Of a stretch of DNA of 64,000 bases, positions 9,039 to 20,108 are shown piece by piece. Each line of letters starts with the position of its first letter. Positions within the stretch are counted from its first letter, which is position 1. The stretch comes from Streptomyces sp. WAC08241 (lineage in GTDB: Bacteria > Actinomycetota > Actinomycetes > Streptomycetales > Streptomycetaceae): assembly GCA_007858575.1 (NCBI GenBank), contig CP042279.1, positions 2,542,001 through 2,606,000 of the forward strand. The letters run 5' to 3'. A program made the position numbers and the translations under genes. The notes under the pieces are model-generated. The model ran no database searches and was not told the origin of the DNA. It saw only the letters and a program-made list of their open reading frames with translations.

Positions 9039-10366
9039 ATGAGCGCCGGTTCCGCCGGCACTTCCCCGCCCGGTCTTCGGCGCGCCCTGACCACTCCCCT
9101 GCTCTACTTCTTCATCCTCGGCGACGTGCTGGGCGCCGGGGTGTACGTCCTGGTGGGGCAGGTCGCCGCCGCCTCCGGGGGCGCGGTGGGTGCCGCTCCT
9201 CGTGGCCCTGGTGCTGGCCCTGCTGACCGCCGCCTCCTACGCGGAGCTGGTGACGAAGTACCCGCGGGCCGGCGGCGCCTCCCACTACGCCACGCGGGCG
9301 TTCGGCCCGGCGGTCGGGTTCGTCGCCGGGTTCTGCATGCTGGCGGCCGGCGTCGTCTCGGTCGCCGCGCTCGCCTGCGGCTTCGCCGGCGACTACCTCG
9401 GCGCGTTCGTCACCCTGCCCGTCGCGCTGGTGGCCGTGGTCTTCCTGATCCTGCTGGCCCTGGTCAACACGCGGGGCATCAAGGAGTCGACCCGCGCCAA
9501 CGCCGTCGCCACCGTGGTCGAGGTCGGCGGCCTGCTGGTCGTCGTGGTGCTCGGTGCCTGGCTGCTGCTGCGCGGGAGGGCGATCCGGGGCGCCTGTTCC
9601 AGCTCGGCACGCCGGAGAAGGGCGCCGCGGCGGCCGTGCTGAGCGGATCCGTCCTGGCCTTCTACTCCTTCGTCGGCTTCGAGACCTCGGTGAACGTCGC
9701 CGAGGAGACCCGCGACCCCCGGCGCTCCTACCCCCGCGCCCTGTTCGCCGCGCTCGCCACCGCCGGGGCCGTCTACGTCCTGGTGGGCGTCGCCGCCTCG
9801 CTCACCGTGCCCACCGGTGTCCTCGCCTCCTCCAGCGGCCCCTCCTGGAGGTCGTCCGCGAGGCCGGTGGCGTCCCCTGCGGCTGTTCAGCGCCGTCGCC
9901 CTGGTCGCCGTCGCCAACGGGGCGCTGCTCACCGGCATCATGGCCTCGCGCCTGGCGTACGGATGGCACGCGACGGGCTGCTGCCCGCCGCCCTGACCCG
10001 GGTGCTGCCCGGCCGCCGCACCCCTGGGCGGCGATCGCCGCCACCACCGCCCCCGCCCTCCTGCTGGCCCTGACCGGCAGCGTCGCCACCCTGGCCTCCA
10101 CCCTCGTGCTGCTGCTCCTGGTGGTCTTCCTGATCGTCAACACCGCCGTCCTCGTGCTGCGTTCCGACCCGGGCGAGCCGGACCACTTCCGGGCCCCGAC
10201 CGTCCTGCCCGTCCTCGGCGCCGCCTCCTGCGTGCTGCTCGCCACCCAGGTCGAGGCCGAGGTGTGGCTGCGCGGCTCGGTGGTCCTCGCCCTGGCGGTG
10301 GTCCTCGCCGTCGTCGCGGCCAAGCGACGCCGCCGCCCGGAGACGGAGGAGGACGCGAAGGCCTGA
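9039..10366 (+). CDS. APC-family amino acid permease
   Basis: About 440 residues, essentially all membrane helices. The start RRALTTPLLYFFILGDVLGA is the conserved first helix with the GxGxY-type turn (GAGVYVLVGQ). It is followed by YPRAGGASHYATRAFG (the conserved PxxGG loop), FYSFVGFETSVNVAEETRDP (the F-x-G-F-E consensus of APC helix 6) and MARDGLLPAALTRV. About 12 helices are implied. At least four single-base gaps must be bridged. It probably imports amino acids or amines by cation symport. It stands alone between the small hypothetical genes and the convergent glycosyltransferase operon. Confidence 0.88.
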
Positions 10367-10391
10367 ACGGTCGGGTGACACCCCGGTGAGG

Positions 10392-11227
10392 TCAGCGGCT
10401 GGACCCGGTGCGCGGGGCGCGCACCGGGTCCAGTCGTCGGTGACGGGGTCGTGGCGCACGAGTCCGAGGCGGGCGAAGTCGCGCAGCCATCCCTCCATGG
10501 GCCAGGTGCCCCATCGTTCCCGGTACACGGCGCCGTTGCGGAGGATGTCGTCCAGGTGCTCGACGGGCGGGCGGCTCACCGGGTGGTGCTGGTGGTGGGC
10601 GGGGCGCCGCCGACCCACCACAGGTCCACGTCCCGCGCCGCCGCGGTGCGGCCGAAGTCGGTGTCCTCGCCGCCGTATCCGGTGTAGCGCTCGCAGAAGC
10701 CGCCGATCCGCCGCCAGGTGGGTGCCGTCACGGCGAAGGACAGGGACCAGAACAGCCGGTGGTCACCGCCGGTGAGCACCTCGTCGTCCGCCGGTACGGG
10801 CCGTCCCGGATGCGGCGGTGCGAGGGCCGGCAGGGCTTCGAGGCGGTAGCCGCCCGGCGGCGGGGCGGCAGGTAGGCGACGGTGCCGCACAGCAGGGCGC
10901 CGTCGCGGGCCGTTTCGGCGTAGCGGGACAGGAGAGCGGGCCGGGGACGCAGTCCACGTCCAGGAAGACGAGGAGGTCCGCCCCGGCGTCCAGGGCGCGG
11001 CGGGCGCCGGCGTTGCGGGCGGCGGCCAGCGGGAGCCGTCCGGCGTCCCGGGCCAGGGAAGGACGTCGGCCGTGGGCCGCCGGTCCCGCAGCACCCCGGC
11101 GGCGTCGGGGTCGTCGAGGTCACGACCACGTAATGGTCGGGGCGAGGCCGGACGCGGCGAGGCCCTGCTGTTGGAGGGCGAGGTGCCGGTGGCGGCCCGC
11201 GACCAGGGTGATCACCGCGACGCGCAC
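10392..11227 (-). CDS. Family 2-type glycosyltransferase with galactosyltransferase-like C-terminus
   Basis: Starts at GTG 11225-11227 (VRVAVITLVAGRHRHLALQQ), the usual first strand of a GT-A transferase. The second half reads FWSLSFAVTAPTWRRIGGFC and YTGYGGEDTDFG. The GGEDTDFG signature is the GT7 C-terminal/GT2 metal and acceptor motif. The middle needs frame changes, and the DxD region is only just visible. The start lies inside the end of the upstream glycosyltransferase gene (16-bp overlap), so it is the last gene of a coupled set. It probably adds a hexose to a cell-surface or secreted glycan made with its three neighbours. The stop used (10392) assumes one shift near the end. Confidence 0.75.
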
Positions 11228-12223
11228 GGGTGCTCCTTCTCGTCGTCGGTGCGGGCGGCCAGGCCGTCGAGCAGCCGGGCGGCGCGAGCGGCGCCGTCGC
11301 CGGGGCCCACAGCCGCCAGCGCTCGCCGCCGGTGCGCCGGGCGGTGTCGAGGAGCGCGGGCCACTCGTGCGGTTCGGGCCAGTGTTCGCGGACGGTGGCG
11401 AGTCCGGCCCCGGCCAGGGCGCGGGCGGTGGCGTGCTGTTCGCCGTGCGGCCGGGTCTGCGGTACGACGACGGCGGGGTGCGGGCGGCGGCGCACTCGGC
11501 GAGGGCGTTCTGTCCGGCGTGGGTGACCACGACCGTGGCCCGGCACAGCAGGGGCCAGGGGTCGTCGGTCCAGCCGCCGGGACCGCCGAGCACGGTCCAG
11601 CGCCAGTCCGGTGGCCTCCGCCGCCTTCCGCACGTCGGCCTCGGTCAGTTCGGGAGCCCCCGGCGCCCATCATGAGCAGCACCTCGCGTGCTCCGGCGGG
11701 ACGTTCGGGGCGGGGCGGTCGTCGTGGCGGGAGAAGGCGCCGGTGTACTCGGTCTTGGCGCGCCACTGCGGGGCCAGCCGGGTTCGGGCAGAGTGGCGGG
11801 CCAAGGGGCGAGCAGGGCGTCGGCCAGGTCGTACGCGAGGCGGTGGGCCGGGTCGGAGCGGTCGCCGCGCATCGCGGAGACCACGACCGGCACGCCCATC
11901 AGCCGGGCCAGGACGGCGATCTCCACCGAGACGTCGCTGACGAGGAGGGCGGGGCGGCGCGTTCGATCCAGGCGGCGACGGCCGCCGACCTGGCGCGCAG
12001 TCCGGCGTGGTGGCGGGGCACCCAGTGCAGCCGTCCGTGGCCCGTGGGGTCGGCGGCGGCGTCGCCGGGCCGGTGTCCGGGGCAGGTGGATCCACTCGCC
12101 GGTCCAGCCGTCCGGGCGGGGCAGGGAGGAGAGGCCGGTGACCGGGGCGCGGGCGTGCCGGGCGACACACAGGGCGCGGTGCAGGTGGCCGCGGCCCTGG
12201 TGGTGGACGTAGTAGCCGATCAC
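11212..12223 (-). CDS. MurG/GT28-like glycosyltransferase
   Basis: Starts at GTG 12221-12223 reading IGYYVHHQGRGHLHRALCVA, the glycine-rich first loop of GT-B, MurG-like enzymes (GxGH). LLVSDVSVEIAVLARLMGVP and VVVTHAGQNALAE follow. The latter (HAGxNA) is the donor-binding loop of the C-terminal Rossmann half. The end is KEHPCASR. The start overlaps the preceding gene's stop as GTGA. About 335 residues, within the family range. It probably transfers a sugar from a nucleotide donor and is coupled to the two GT4-like genes upstream. Several indels in G/C runs break the reading. Confidence 0.75.
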
Positions 12224-13303
12224 GCGGCCAGCTCCTCGTACAGGGCGGTGTACCCGTCGGTCATGGCGTCCAGCGAGCAGAAGCGCTCGGCGCGTTCGCG
12301 CGGCCCCGCGGTCCAGGCGTACGGTCTCGTGGATCAGGTCGGCGAGGGCGCCGACGTCGTCGGCCGGGGCGAGCCGGCCGCAGTCGGGGTGAGGATCTCG
12401 CCCAGCGCGCCCCGGTCGAAGCCGCACACCGGGGTGCCGCAGGCCAGTGCCTCGGCGACGACCAGGCCGTACGGCTCGTCCCAGCAGGGGTGACCAGGGC
12501 GGCGGCGGCCCCGCCCACCAGGCGGGCCAGGTCGTCGCGGCCCAGGTGCCCCACGTACTCGACGCCGTCCCCGAGGAGCGGGGCGAGGCGGTCGGCGAAG
12601 TACCGCCGGTCCCCCACCGGCCCCGCCACGCGCAGCGGCAGCCCCGCCTTGCGGGCCGCCTCGGCCGCGAGGTGCGGCCCCTTCTCCGGGACAATCCGGC
12701 CGCTCCACACCAGGTGGGGACCGCCCGGGCCGACGGGCCACCGGCGGGTGTCGACGCCGTTGCGCACCACCCGGACCGCGGGGACGGTGGCGTGCCACGC
12801 CTTCGCGGTGTGGGCGCTGACGGCGGTGAAGGTGACCGGGCAGTGGTCCTGGGACTGGACGGCGGACTCCAGCCAGGGGTCGGCGGGGTGTGTAGGTGGT
12901 CACCACCGGCAGCCGCAGGGCGGGCGCCATCGCGACCGGCAGGTGGTGGAGGCTGTTGTTGTGGACGACGTCGAAGCGCCGTTCGCCGTCCCGGGCCAGG
13001 TCCAGCATGAGCCGGAGATAGGCGTGGTGCTCGGCCATCCAGCCGGCCGCGGGCATGCTGACGTCCGCGCGGGCCGCCTCGGTCAGCACCGGTCGGCGCA
13101 CCGGCAGTTCGTTCAGTCCGAGGGACGGGTCGGAGCCGGGCGCGGCGAACAACCCGACGTGGTGCCCACGCTCGGTCAGCGCCTTCGCCAGCGTCCAGGT
13201 GTGGGCTTCGAGACCGCCCGCGAACGGTTCGCGGACGGGGAAGCGGGCGGAGGCGATCAGGGCGATCCGCAGAGGAGCCGCGCGGGGGCGCGGGGTTCCT
13301 CAT
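12220..13303 (-). CDS. GT4-family glycosyltransferase
   Basis: About 355 residues. After a shift just beyond the ATG it reads RIALIASARFPVREPFAGGL, the N-terminal Rossmann loop with the GG turn, then ERRFDVVHNNSLHHLPVAM. The C-terminal domain has VRVVRNGVDTRRW, VWSGRIVPEKGPH and CWDEPYGLVVAEALACGTPV, the EPxGLxxxEAxxxGxPV signature of GT4. The ATG at 13301-13303 overlaps the previous stop as ATGA, and its own stop overlaps the MurG-like GTG. A retaining transferase using a nucleotide-sugar donor. The donor and acceptor are unknown. Confidence 0.85.
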
Positions 13304-14409
13304 CGCAGCAGTCCGTCGTAGAGCTCGCGGTGGGCGGCGGCGATCCGGGCCCGTTCGGCCGCCCGGTCGTCGGCCGAGGCCCGCCGCACCGGCTGCGTTC
13401 GGTACGCTCGCGCACCGCCTCCTCCAGCGACCCCGCGTCGAGGCCGTCGCGCTGGGAGTGGCCGTAGGTGAGGCAGGGGCGCTGCTGGGCGTAGTACCCG
13501 CAGTCGGGCGCCGCGACGGCGGTGCCCAGGTCGTGGCACGCCTCCAGCCAGCCGGAGTGGGTGCCGAAGGTGTAGGGCAGCACGGACAGGTCCAGGCCGC
13601 CCAGGTACTTCCACAGGTCGTCGTCGTCGTCGAAGTAGTCGTGCACCCGCAGGGTCAGCGCCCCGCGGTCGGCGAGCTTCCTCAGCTCCGCCATGAGGAC
13701 GGGGTCGTGGGCGTGCGCGGCCGGGTCGTCCACGTCGTGGTGGATGTTCACGGCCAGTTCCGCGCCGTCCAGTCCGGCGACGGTCTCGGCCAGGACGCGC
13801 ACCACCGGCAGTACGGCCATGTTGGCCCGCAGGCTCTTGGCGTGCACCCCGACCCGGAAGCCCTCCCGGTGCGGGCGGGGCGGGTGACGAGGGCCGGCTC
13901 CACCACGTGCGGGTGGGGCAGCACGGTGGCCGTGCGGTTCCACCGGGCGGCGATCTCGGCCGCCGCGCCGGGGTGAGCGTGATCAGCCGGTCGGCCGCCG
14001 GGACCAGCACGTCCAGGGCCGCCAGGTGGGGTCCCGGATCGGCCTGGTGCGGGTTGCGCAGGTCGTGCGCGGTGTAGACGAGCGGCTTGCCGTGGCGGCG
14101 CAGGGCGGCGACGAGGGCGGCGAGCGCGTCGGGCCCCTGGGCGTCGAAGCCGAAGTGGAGGTGGAAGACGTCGAACTCCTCGTGGTGCGCGTCCACCCAG
14201 TCCGGGTCGAGCATCACCGGCGGCCACCAGCGCTGGAGGTGCTCGGCGCCCCGTTGGGCCGCGGGTCGGCGAGGCGTACGACCCCGTCCGCCCCGTCCGG
14301 GTCGGCGCAGTGCCGCACGTAGACGTGTCCGGCCGGCACGGAGGCCACCCGCACCACGTCGCGGCGGCGGGACGACCGAACGGTCCGTCCCGCCACCGAC
14401 GAGGGTCAC
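13300..14409 (-). CDS. GT4-like glycosyltransferase
   Basis: About 365 residues over several frames: VYVRHCADPDGADGVVRLAD, FDVFHLHFGFDAQGPDALAA (the acceptor-side HLHFGF strand), PLVYTAHDLRNPHQAD, FRVGVHAKSLRANMAVLPV, VNIHHDVDDPAAHAHDPVLM and LDLSVLPYTFGTHSGWLEAC. The last two match the C-terminal half of GT4 enzymes, with HSGWLE replacing the usual E-x7-E loop. GTG at 14407-14409 overlaps the DUF5133 stop as GTGA if one base is restored. It is the first of four coupled transferases, which points to a shared glycan product. The exact start is uncertain (alternative about 14396). Confidence 0.72.
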   Translation of the reverse strand: MTLVGGGTDRSVVPPPRRGAGGLRAGRTRLRAALRRPGRGGRGRTPRRPAAQRGAEHLQRWWPPVMLDPDWVDAHHEEFDVFHLHFGFDAQGPDALAALVAALRRHGKPLVYTAHDLRNPHQADPGPHLAALDVLVPAADRLITLTPARRPRSPPGGTARPPCCPTRTWWSRPSSPAPPAPGGLPGRGARQEPAGQHGRTAGGARPGRDRRRTGRRGTGREHPPRRGRPGRARPRPRPHGGAEEARRPRGADPAGARLLRRRRRPVEVPGRPGPVRAALHLRHPLRLAGGVPRPGHRRRGARLRVLRPAAPLPHLRPLPARRPRRGVAGGGGARAYRTQPVRRASADDRAAERARIAAAHRELYDGLLR

Positions 14410-14614
14410 TCTCGCGGAACGTGCCGGACAGGCGCTCACGAGCGGCGAGCAGGGCCGCCTCGGGATCCTTGACGCCCGTCGTCACGCACAAGGTGTAGGA
14501 GACGTCCTCCAGCCGCTGCCGTGTCTCGGTCACCTCCTCCCCGGCACTCAGGAGAGCCAGTGCCTCGTACTGCTCCACGAGGTTCCTCAGTACCGTCGGG
14601 TGCGCCATCAGCAT
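14406..14614 (-). CDS. DUF5133-domain small protein
   Basis: About 68 residues starting MLMAHPTVLRNLVEQYEALA, followed by TRQRLEDVSYTLCVTTGVKD. This N-terminus is characteristic of the Streptomyces DUF5133 family, which often accompanies secondary-metabolite or regulatory loci. No biochemical role is known to me. A clear Shine-Dalgarno (AAGGAG at about 14624-14629) precedes ATG at 14612-14614. The stop is ambiguous: reading on without a shift gives a longer tail, but a shift ends it at a TGA overlapping the glycosyltransferase start. It heads the glycosyltransferase operon. Confidence 0.75.
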
Positions 14615-14860
14615 GGGTCGTTCTCCTTGAGAAGGGGCGCTCGGCCCGTGCCCGGTCCGGTGGGCGTCATGCGTGACGACGGCCTCCAGAGCCGTGCGGA
14701 CTGCCCGGTACAGCCGGGTGCCCCCACGGCGGCCGGGGAAAACCCCGCCTCGCCGAATGACCTCAGGTCTTCGCGGAGGGACTGCGCCGGTTCGTTCCAC
14801 GGCCGGAACTCGTCGTACGTACGGCGGGCGGGGGCGGAGGATTCACGCTCGGCGGCGGGT

Positions 14861-15807
14861 TCAGCGGTCGGCGTCCTGGAGGGTGGCGGACGGCGGGACG
14901 CCGTAGGCGTCGCGGTAGGCGGCGGCGAAGCGGCCCTGGTGGGCGAAGCCCCACTTCATGGCGACGGCGCTGACGGTGGTGCCCGGGGCGGCGGCCTTCA
15001 GCTCGGCGTGGGCGCGGTCGAGGCGGACCCGGCGCAGGTACCCGAGCGGGGTGGTGCCGGCGTGGCGGTTGAAGGCGTACTGGGCGGCCCGCGGGGTGAC
15101 GTACGCGGCGGCGGCGATGTCGGCGAGGCCGATGTCCCGGTGCGCGTTGTCCTCGATGAAGGCGACGGCCCGGCGCAGGGTCGCGCCGCCGGCGTCGCGG
15201 CTGTCCACCCGGTCGGGCTCCTCGTCCCTCGTGGAGTTCGGCAGACAGGCGAGGGTGACGGCGGCCAGGTGGCGGACGGCGGTGGCGATGACCAGACCTC
15301 CGGCGTCCGGGTCGACGAGGACGTGGTCCCGCAGGAACGCCATGGTGGCGCCCAGGCGCCGGTTGGCGGCGGGGTCGACCGCGCGGTTGCCGGTGAGGGC
15401 GACCGGCCCCGGGTGCACGCGCCGGTGACGGCGACCTCGGTCAGCAGCTCGGTGTCGAACATGACGACCGTGTAGCGGGCGGCGCGGACCTCGCCGGTGT
15501 AGGGCCGGTCGGGCTGGGTGATCAGGAACGACTCGCCCGGACCGTAGACCTCGTCACGGCCCTGGGTGGTGGCCGTCAGCGCGCCGGTGTGGAGGGTCAG
15601 CAGGGCGACCCGGTTCAGCGCTCCGGCGTCGTAGGCCATCGTGAAGTCGAGCGCCACCTTGTCGACGTTGATCCTCTCGGCCGCCGTACGCACGATGCGG
15701 GCACGCGTGTCGCGCGGCCGGCCGCCGATCCGCATCGGGGCGTACGCCCGCGACATGAACGCCTCGGTCTCCTCCAGGTTGCCGCTGTCAAAACGAAGGG
15801 TTTCCAC
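14861..15807 (-). CDS. AraC-family transcriptional regulator
   Basis: About 315 residues from GTG 15805-15807 (VETLRFDSGNLEETEAFMSR). The N-terminal ~170 residues form an AraC-binding-like sensor (ALLTLHTGALTATTQGRDEV, GESFLITQPDRPYTG). The C-terminal ~105 residues are the double helix-turn-helix: ATLRRAVAFIEDNAHRDIGL, DIAAAAYVTPRAAQYAFNRH, GTTPLGYLRRVRLDRAHAEL and AMKWGFAHQGRFAAAYRDAY, ending in YGVPPSATL. This sensor type occurs in regulators of aromatic or stress genes. The catalase gene lies upstream in the same direction, so regulation of katE is possible but not shown. One shift near 15425. Confidence 0.85.
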
Positions 15808-16148
15808 CCCAGTGCCTCCAGGCCCGATCCGTCCGGGATTGTGCCCGGCCCTTCGACCGTACGCCCGACCACGGATCACGTGCGAACGCTTGTTCTGTCC
15901 GGGCTGCCGGACGGACACGGTCGCAGGCGATGTCCCGCCGGTCCGTCCCGGGGACCTGCCGAGCGTACGCGGGCCGCACGGGATCCGACTGCCGCCTATC
16001 CACCAAACGAAACCTCCGGGGACGGGGCCGGAGCCGCACATGCCGGACGCCCTGCCGGCCTTCATCGACGGCCATGCCGCCGAATCGATCCCCTCACCGT
16101 CCGCCCCGCGGGCCTCGGGCGGCCGGCGGGGCGGAGGGAGGGGAAGGG
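15808..16148. other. Intergenic region upstream of AraC regulator
   Basis: About 340 bp between the catalase stop and the AraC start. I see no gene. Sequence near 15850-15900 is slightly less G/C-rich and could hold the regulator's promoter. No clear repeat or terminator hairpin was recognised. Confidence 0.35.
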
Positions 16149-18414
16149 TCAGATCGCCGGGGAAGCGGTCCCAGACGCGGTGTTTGGCCAGGAGGGGGTC
16201 AGGCCGGCCAGGACCGCCTGGCCGTTGTCGGCGAGACCACGCCGGGTGCGTCGGTGGGGACGGAGGAGGCGTTGAGGACGGTTTCGGCGCCGGCCCAGCC
16301 GCCGATGGCCTTGGCGTGCCGGAATGCTTCGGAGAGGAGGAGTGCCAGGCGCGGGTCGACCGGCGTCGTGCCCTGGCCGGGTGTGCCGGCTTTGGCGTCG
16401 CGGGCTCCTTGGGCGTCGGCGCCGGGGGCGGGGCGCCGGCGACGATGAGGGCGTCGAACTCGATCGAGCGGGCGGTGGCGAAGGTGCGCTGGACGGTGAT
16501 CGGGTCGTCGGTGTCGCCGATCGTGCCGCCCGCGGGTGCGATCACCAGCGGGACCATGCCCGCCTCGAGCACCGCCCGGCGCAGGGTCCTCACGCCGTCG
16601 GCGTCGGTGGAGGCGTCGGTGACGATGCCGATGACCCGCCCGTCGGCGGGCCACTCCCGGCCGATCTGGGAGAGCGCGGGGCTGGGCTGGGCGTCGGGTG
16701 CGGGTGCGGTGGCTGTCGGGACGGGCAGGCCGAGGCCGGTGGCGACCTGGGTGCACAGTTCGGTGTCGATGTTGGCGAGCGCCTGGAGCTGGCGTTCCTT
16801 GATGGCCTGGTCCCAGCACTTGCCGAGTTCGAAGGTGTAGGCGGCGATGATGTGCTCGCGTTCGACCGGGGTCATGCTCAGCCAGAACAGGCGGACCTGG
16901 CTGAAGTGGTCGGCGAAGGAGGCGGGTGCCTTGCGGACCTTGCGCGCGGCCGGCAGCTCCACGGGGACCTCGACGAAGGCGCCGGTGTCCGCGCCCGCGA
17001 AGAACGGGCAGCCGCCGTCCAGCGAGTTCGGCTTGTAGGGCGCGACGCCGGTGTGCACGGCCTGCTGGTGGAAGCCGTCGCGGAGCATGTCGTTGACGGG
17101 GGCGTGGGGCCGGTTGATCGGGATCTGGTGGAAGTTGGGTCCGGCCAGGCGGGTGATCTGGGTGTCGAGGTAGGAGAAGAGGCGTCCGGCGAGCAGCGGG
17201 TCGTCGGTGACGTCGATGCCGGGCACCAGGTGGCCGACGTGGAAGGCGACCTGCTCGGTCTCGGCGAAGTAGTTGGACGGGTTGCGGTCCAGGGTGAGCA
17301 GGCCGATGGGCTGGACCGGGGCGAGCTCCTCGGGCACGATCTTCGTCGCATCGAGCAGGTCGATGCCCTCGAAGGTCTGCTCGGGGGTGTCGGGAAGGTC
17401 TGGATGCCCAGCTCCCACTGCGGGCAGGCGCCCGCCTCGATGGCATCGGCCAGGTCCCGGCGGTGGAAGTCCGGATCCACGCCGCACGCGATCTGCGCCT
17501 CCTCCCAGACCTGGGAGTGCACGCCCAGCTTGGGCTTCCAGTGGAACTTCACCAGCGTCGTGGCGCCCTCGGCGTTGACCAGGCGGAAGGTGTGGACGCC
17601 GAAGCCCTCCATCGTCCGGTACGAGCGCGGGATGCCCCGGTCGGACATGTTCCACATGGTGTGGTGCTGCGCCTCGGTGTGCAGGGAGACGAAGTCCCAG
17701 AAGGTGTCGTGCGCGCTCTGCGCCTGCGGGATCTCCCGGTCCGGATGCGGCTTGCCCGCGTGGATGACGTCGGGGAACTTGATGGCGTCCTGGATGAAGA
17801 AGACCGGGATGTTGTTCCCGACCAGATCGAAGACACCCTCCTCGGTGTAGAACTTCGTCGCGAAGCCCCGGGTGTCACGAACCGTGTCGGCCGAACCACG
17901 CGAACCCAGCACGGTCGAGAACCGCACGAAGACCGGCGTCTCGGCGTCGGCCGCCAGGAACGCCGCCTTCGTCACGCCCGCCGCACTGCCGTAGGAGCGG
18001 AAGACGCCGTGCGCGCCGGCACCACGGGCGTGGACCACGCGCTCCGGGATCCGCTCGTGGTCGAAGTGCATGATCTTCTCGCGCAGGTGGTGGTCCTGGA
18101 GCAGGACCGGCCCGCGCGGACCCGCCTTGAGCGAATGATCGGTGTCATACAACCGGGTGCCCTGCGCGGTGGTCAGGTACGAGCCGCTCTGCGCGACCCG
18201 CGCCTGCTCCGCACCGGTGGGCTGGCCGGTGGGCTGACCGTCTCCGGACCGCTCTGGTCCGGCTTCGGCGGCAGCGGCCCGCGCGGCTCGGTGGGCTCCT
18301 CCACCGGCACCGCCTCCGGGGAAGGGGCCCCGGGGACGCCCTCGGCGGGGCCGTTCTCCCGGAAGGGCTCGGTCAGCTTCTCGACAGCCGCTTTGAGGGG
18401 GTTCTCGGGGACAT
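16149..18414 (-). CDS. katE: Large-subunit (HPII-type) catalase
   Basis: Decomposes hydrogen peroxide. About 745 residues, the large clade-2 catalase size. After a charged N-terminus come [37 protein letters not shown] with the catalytic His, [40 protein letters not shown] with the distal Asn, and [18 protein letters not shown] with the haem-ligand Tyr. The C-terminal GATase-like flavodoxin domain ([25 protein letters not shown]) ends near [11 protein letters not shown]. The start chosen is ATG 18412-18414 behind a GAAGGAAG ribosome site, which needs one base removed to give [13 protein letters not shown]. Other single-base shifts lie near 17395 and 16430. Confidence 0.93.
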
Positions 18415-18908
18415 CGTCTTCCTTCGAGCTCGAAACAGGGACCGTGCGGGACTGCCACAGCCATGACCGCCGTCGCCGACGCCGTAACGGATGGGCCGCC
18501 GTCGTCCGCCCAGCGGCACAACCTCTGCACACGGGTGCCCCTGCACCACCGGGGAACCACAGGATTTCGTTCAGTGGACGAAACGACCGCGGCTGCGGGA
18601 GACGACGGAAGGACGCGGTGCTCCCCACCCACCCTGCGCACGGATCGGCCGATATGCCCGCCCGGACCGGTGCCCGAGGCCCGTTCGAGGGGCCGTTACG
18701 GCACGACGGACGACACGGGGAGCACGCGCGGACCCCACGGGACCTGGGAAGAAGCCCGGAGAGGGGCAACGGCCCGTCCAGGTGTGAACCATGTGCGCGA
18801 GCTTGGGCCGGACGGGAGCGCCGTGTCGCTCCGCCTGCGGTTCCGGGCCGTGCCGTGCCGTGCGAAGTCGCACGATCGAGGTCTGCGAAGACCGGGCGGC
18901 CGCACCGT
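18415..18908. other. Intergenic region upstream of catalase
   Basis: About 490 bp. Includes the presumed katE promoter just right of 18414. Open frames on either strand give proline/arginine-rich products without motifs. No coding claim is made. Confidence 0.4.
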
Positions 18909-19289
18909 TCAGGGGCGCGGGTTCACGCGGTGCCACCGCGGGCGGGCGTCGGGGCCCCGGCGTCCGGCGACGGACGCGCAGCGCGGGCACACCCGCCGTA
19001 CCCGGTCGGCGGCGCCACCGGACTCGGGGAAGGTGTCGGTCCAGGCGACGTGCGACAGCCGCGTCAACCGGGAGCGGTGCAGGGAGAGTCCGCACACGGT
19101 CTGGTTGAGGCCGGGTTCCCAGGCGTGCACCTCACCGGCGGGCAGACGGCGTCCGTCCTCCTCGTCGGTCCAGATGCCCGAGGCCGCGACGGCGTAGTGC
19201 TTCTTTCCTGCCACGTCGGGCGACTGCCCCGAGCGGCGGCGGCCACGCGTGCTCGCATCCGTTTCCGCACGGGACACGGGAGCGTTCAC
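18909..19289 (-). CDS. Hypothetical protein with C-terminal CxxC motif
   Basis: About 126 residues from GTG 19287-19289 (VNAPVSRAETDAS). The central part reads KKHYAVAASGIWTDEEDGRR, then EPGLNQTVCGLSLHRSRLTR, with WTDTFPESGG and VRRVCPRCASVAGRR near the end. Two spaced cysteine motifs (VCGLSLH and CPRC) suggest a small zinc-binding fold seen in Streptomyces hypothetical proteins. The start overlaps the stop of the isochorismatase-like gene as GTGA, so they are co-translated. No function assigned. Confidence 0.6.
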   Translation of the reverse strand: MNAPVSRAETDASTRGRRRSGQSPDVAGKKHYAVAASGIWTDEEDGRRLPAGEVHAWEPGLNQTVCGLSLHRSRLTRLSHVAWTDTFPESGGAADRVRRVCPRCASVAGRRGPDARPRWHRVNPRP

Positions 19290-19842
19290 GCCTCCGGTTC
19301 GGTGGAGTCGAAGGTGAGGGCGTCCAAGGAGCAGACATGGGCGGACATGTTGTGCTCCATCATGCGCAGGGCGGCGTCGGCGAGGTCCGCGTCGATGTGG
19401 GCGACGGCTTCGGGGGCGAGGCTGACGTCGAAGTGCCGGATGTGGGCGTCCAGTGCCGAGTAGAGGATGCACTGTTCGGTGACCTGCCCGCACAGGACCA
19501 CGCGCCGGACCTCCAGATGTCCCAGGAGGTAGGCCAGGGGGTTTCGAAGAAGGCCGAATGCCGGGCCTTGACGACGAAGAGCGACTCCTCGTCGGGGGCG
19601 ATGGTCTTGACCAGGTCCGGGTGACGGCCGGCGAGTGCCGCCTCGAGGATCTCACCGTGGTGGGAGCGCCATCGGCCGAAGTTGTCGTTGACGTAGATCA
19701 CCGGGGCGCCGGCCTTGCGAGCCCGCCTCAGGAGCTCTTCCACGCCCGGTAGCGCCTCGCGCACGGAGGGGACGAGGAGGTCGGCGTCCTCGTGTTCGTA
19801 GGCGTTCAGCATGTCGATCACGACGAGCGCTGTCCGCGCCAT
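19286..19842 (-). CDS. Isochorismatase-family cysteine hydrolase
   Basis: About 185 residues starting MARTALVVIDMLNAYEHEDA. The catalytic triad is visible: Asp in VVIDMLNAY, Lys in FVVKARHSAF, and Cys in GQVTEQCILYSALDA. GAPVIYVNDNFGRWRS and HIRHFDVSLAPEAVAHID complete the fold. Family members hydrolyse amides or vinyl ethers such as nicotinamide, N-carbamoylsarcosine or isochorismate. The substrate cannot be told from sequence. ATG at 19840-19842 sits behind AAGAAGAGG. One shift near 19540 is bridged. Its stop overlaps the downstream hypothetical gene. Confidence 0.88.
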
Positions 19843-20108
19843 GGTGGTCACCTCTTCTTCCGCTCCTCCCGCCGGAGCCGCTCCTCCCGCCGGAGCCGCT
19901 GCGCCCGGACGGACACTGCGCCCGGGCGGGCACTGCGGTCGGCCGGTGCGGTGATGCGCGTCGACGGGGCCCGACCGCCCGGGGGCCGGACGGCAAAGGC
20001 TCTGCGCACGGCTGTCCGTCCGGAGGACGACGGGGTGAAGACCGTGTCGCCGGTCCCGAGGGAGGCGCCTGCCCCGGGCGACGCGTTCGTAATATCGGAG
20101 CCGTCCGC

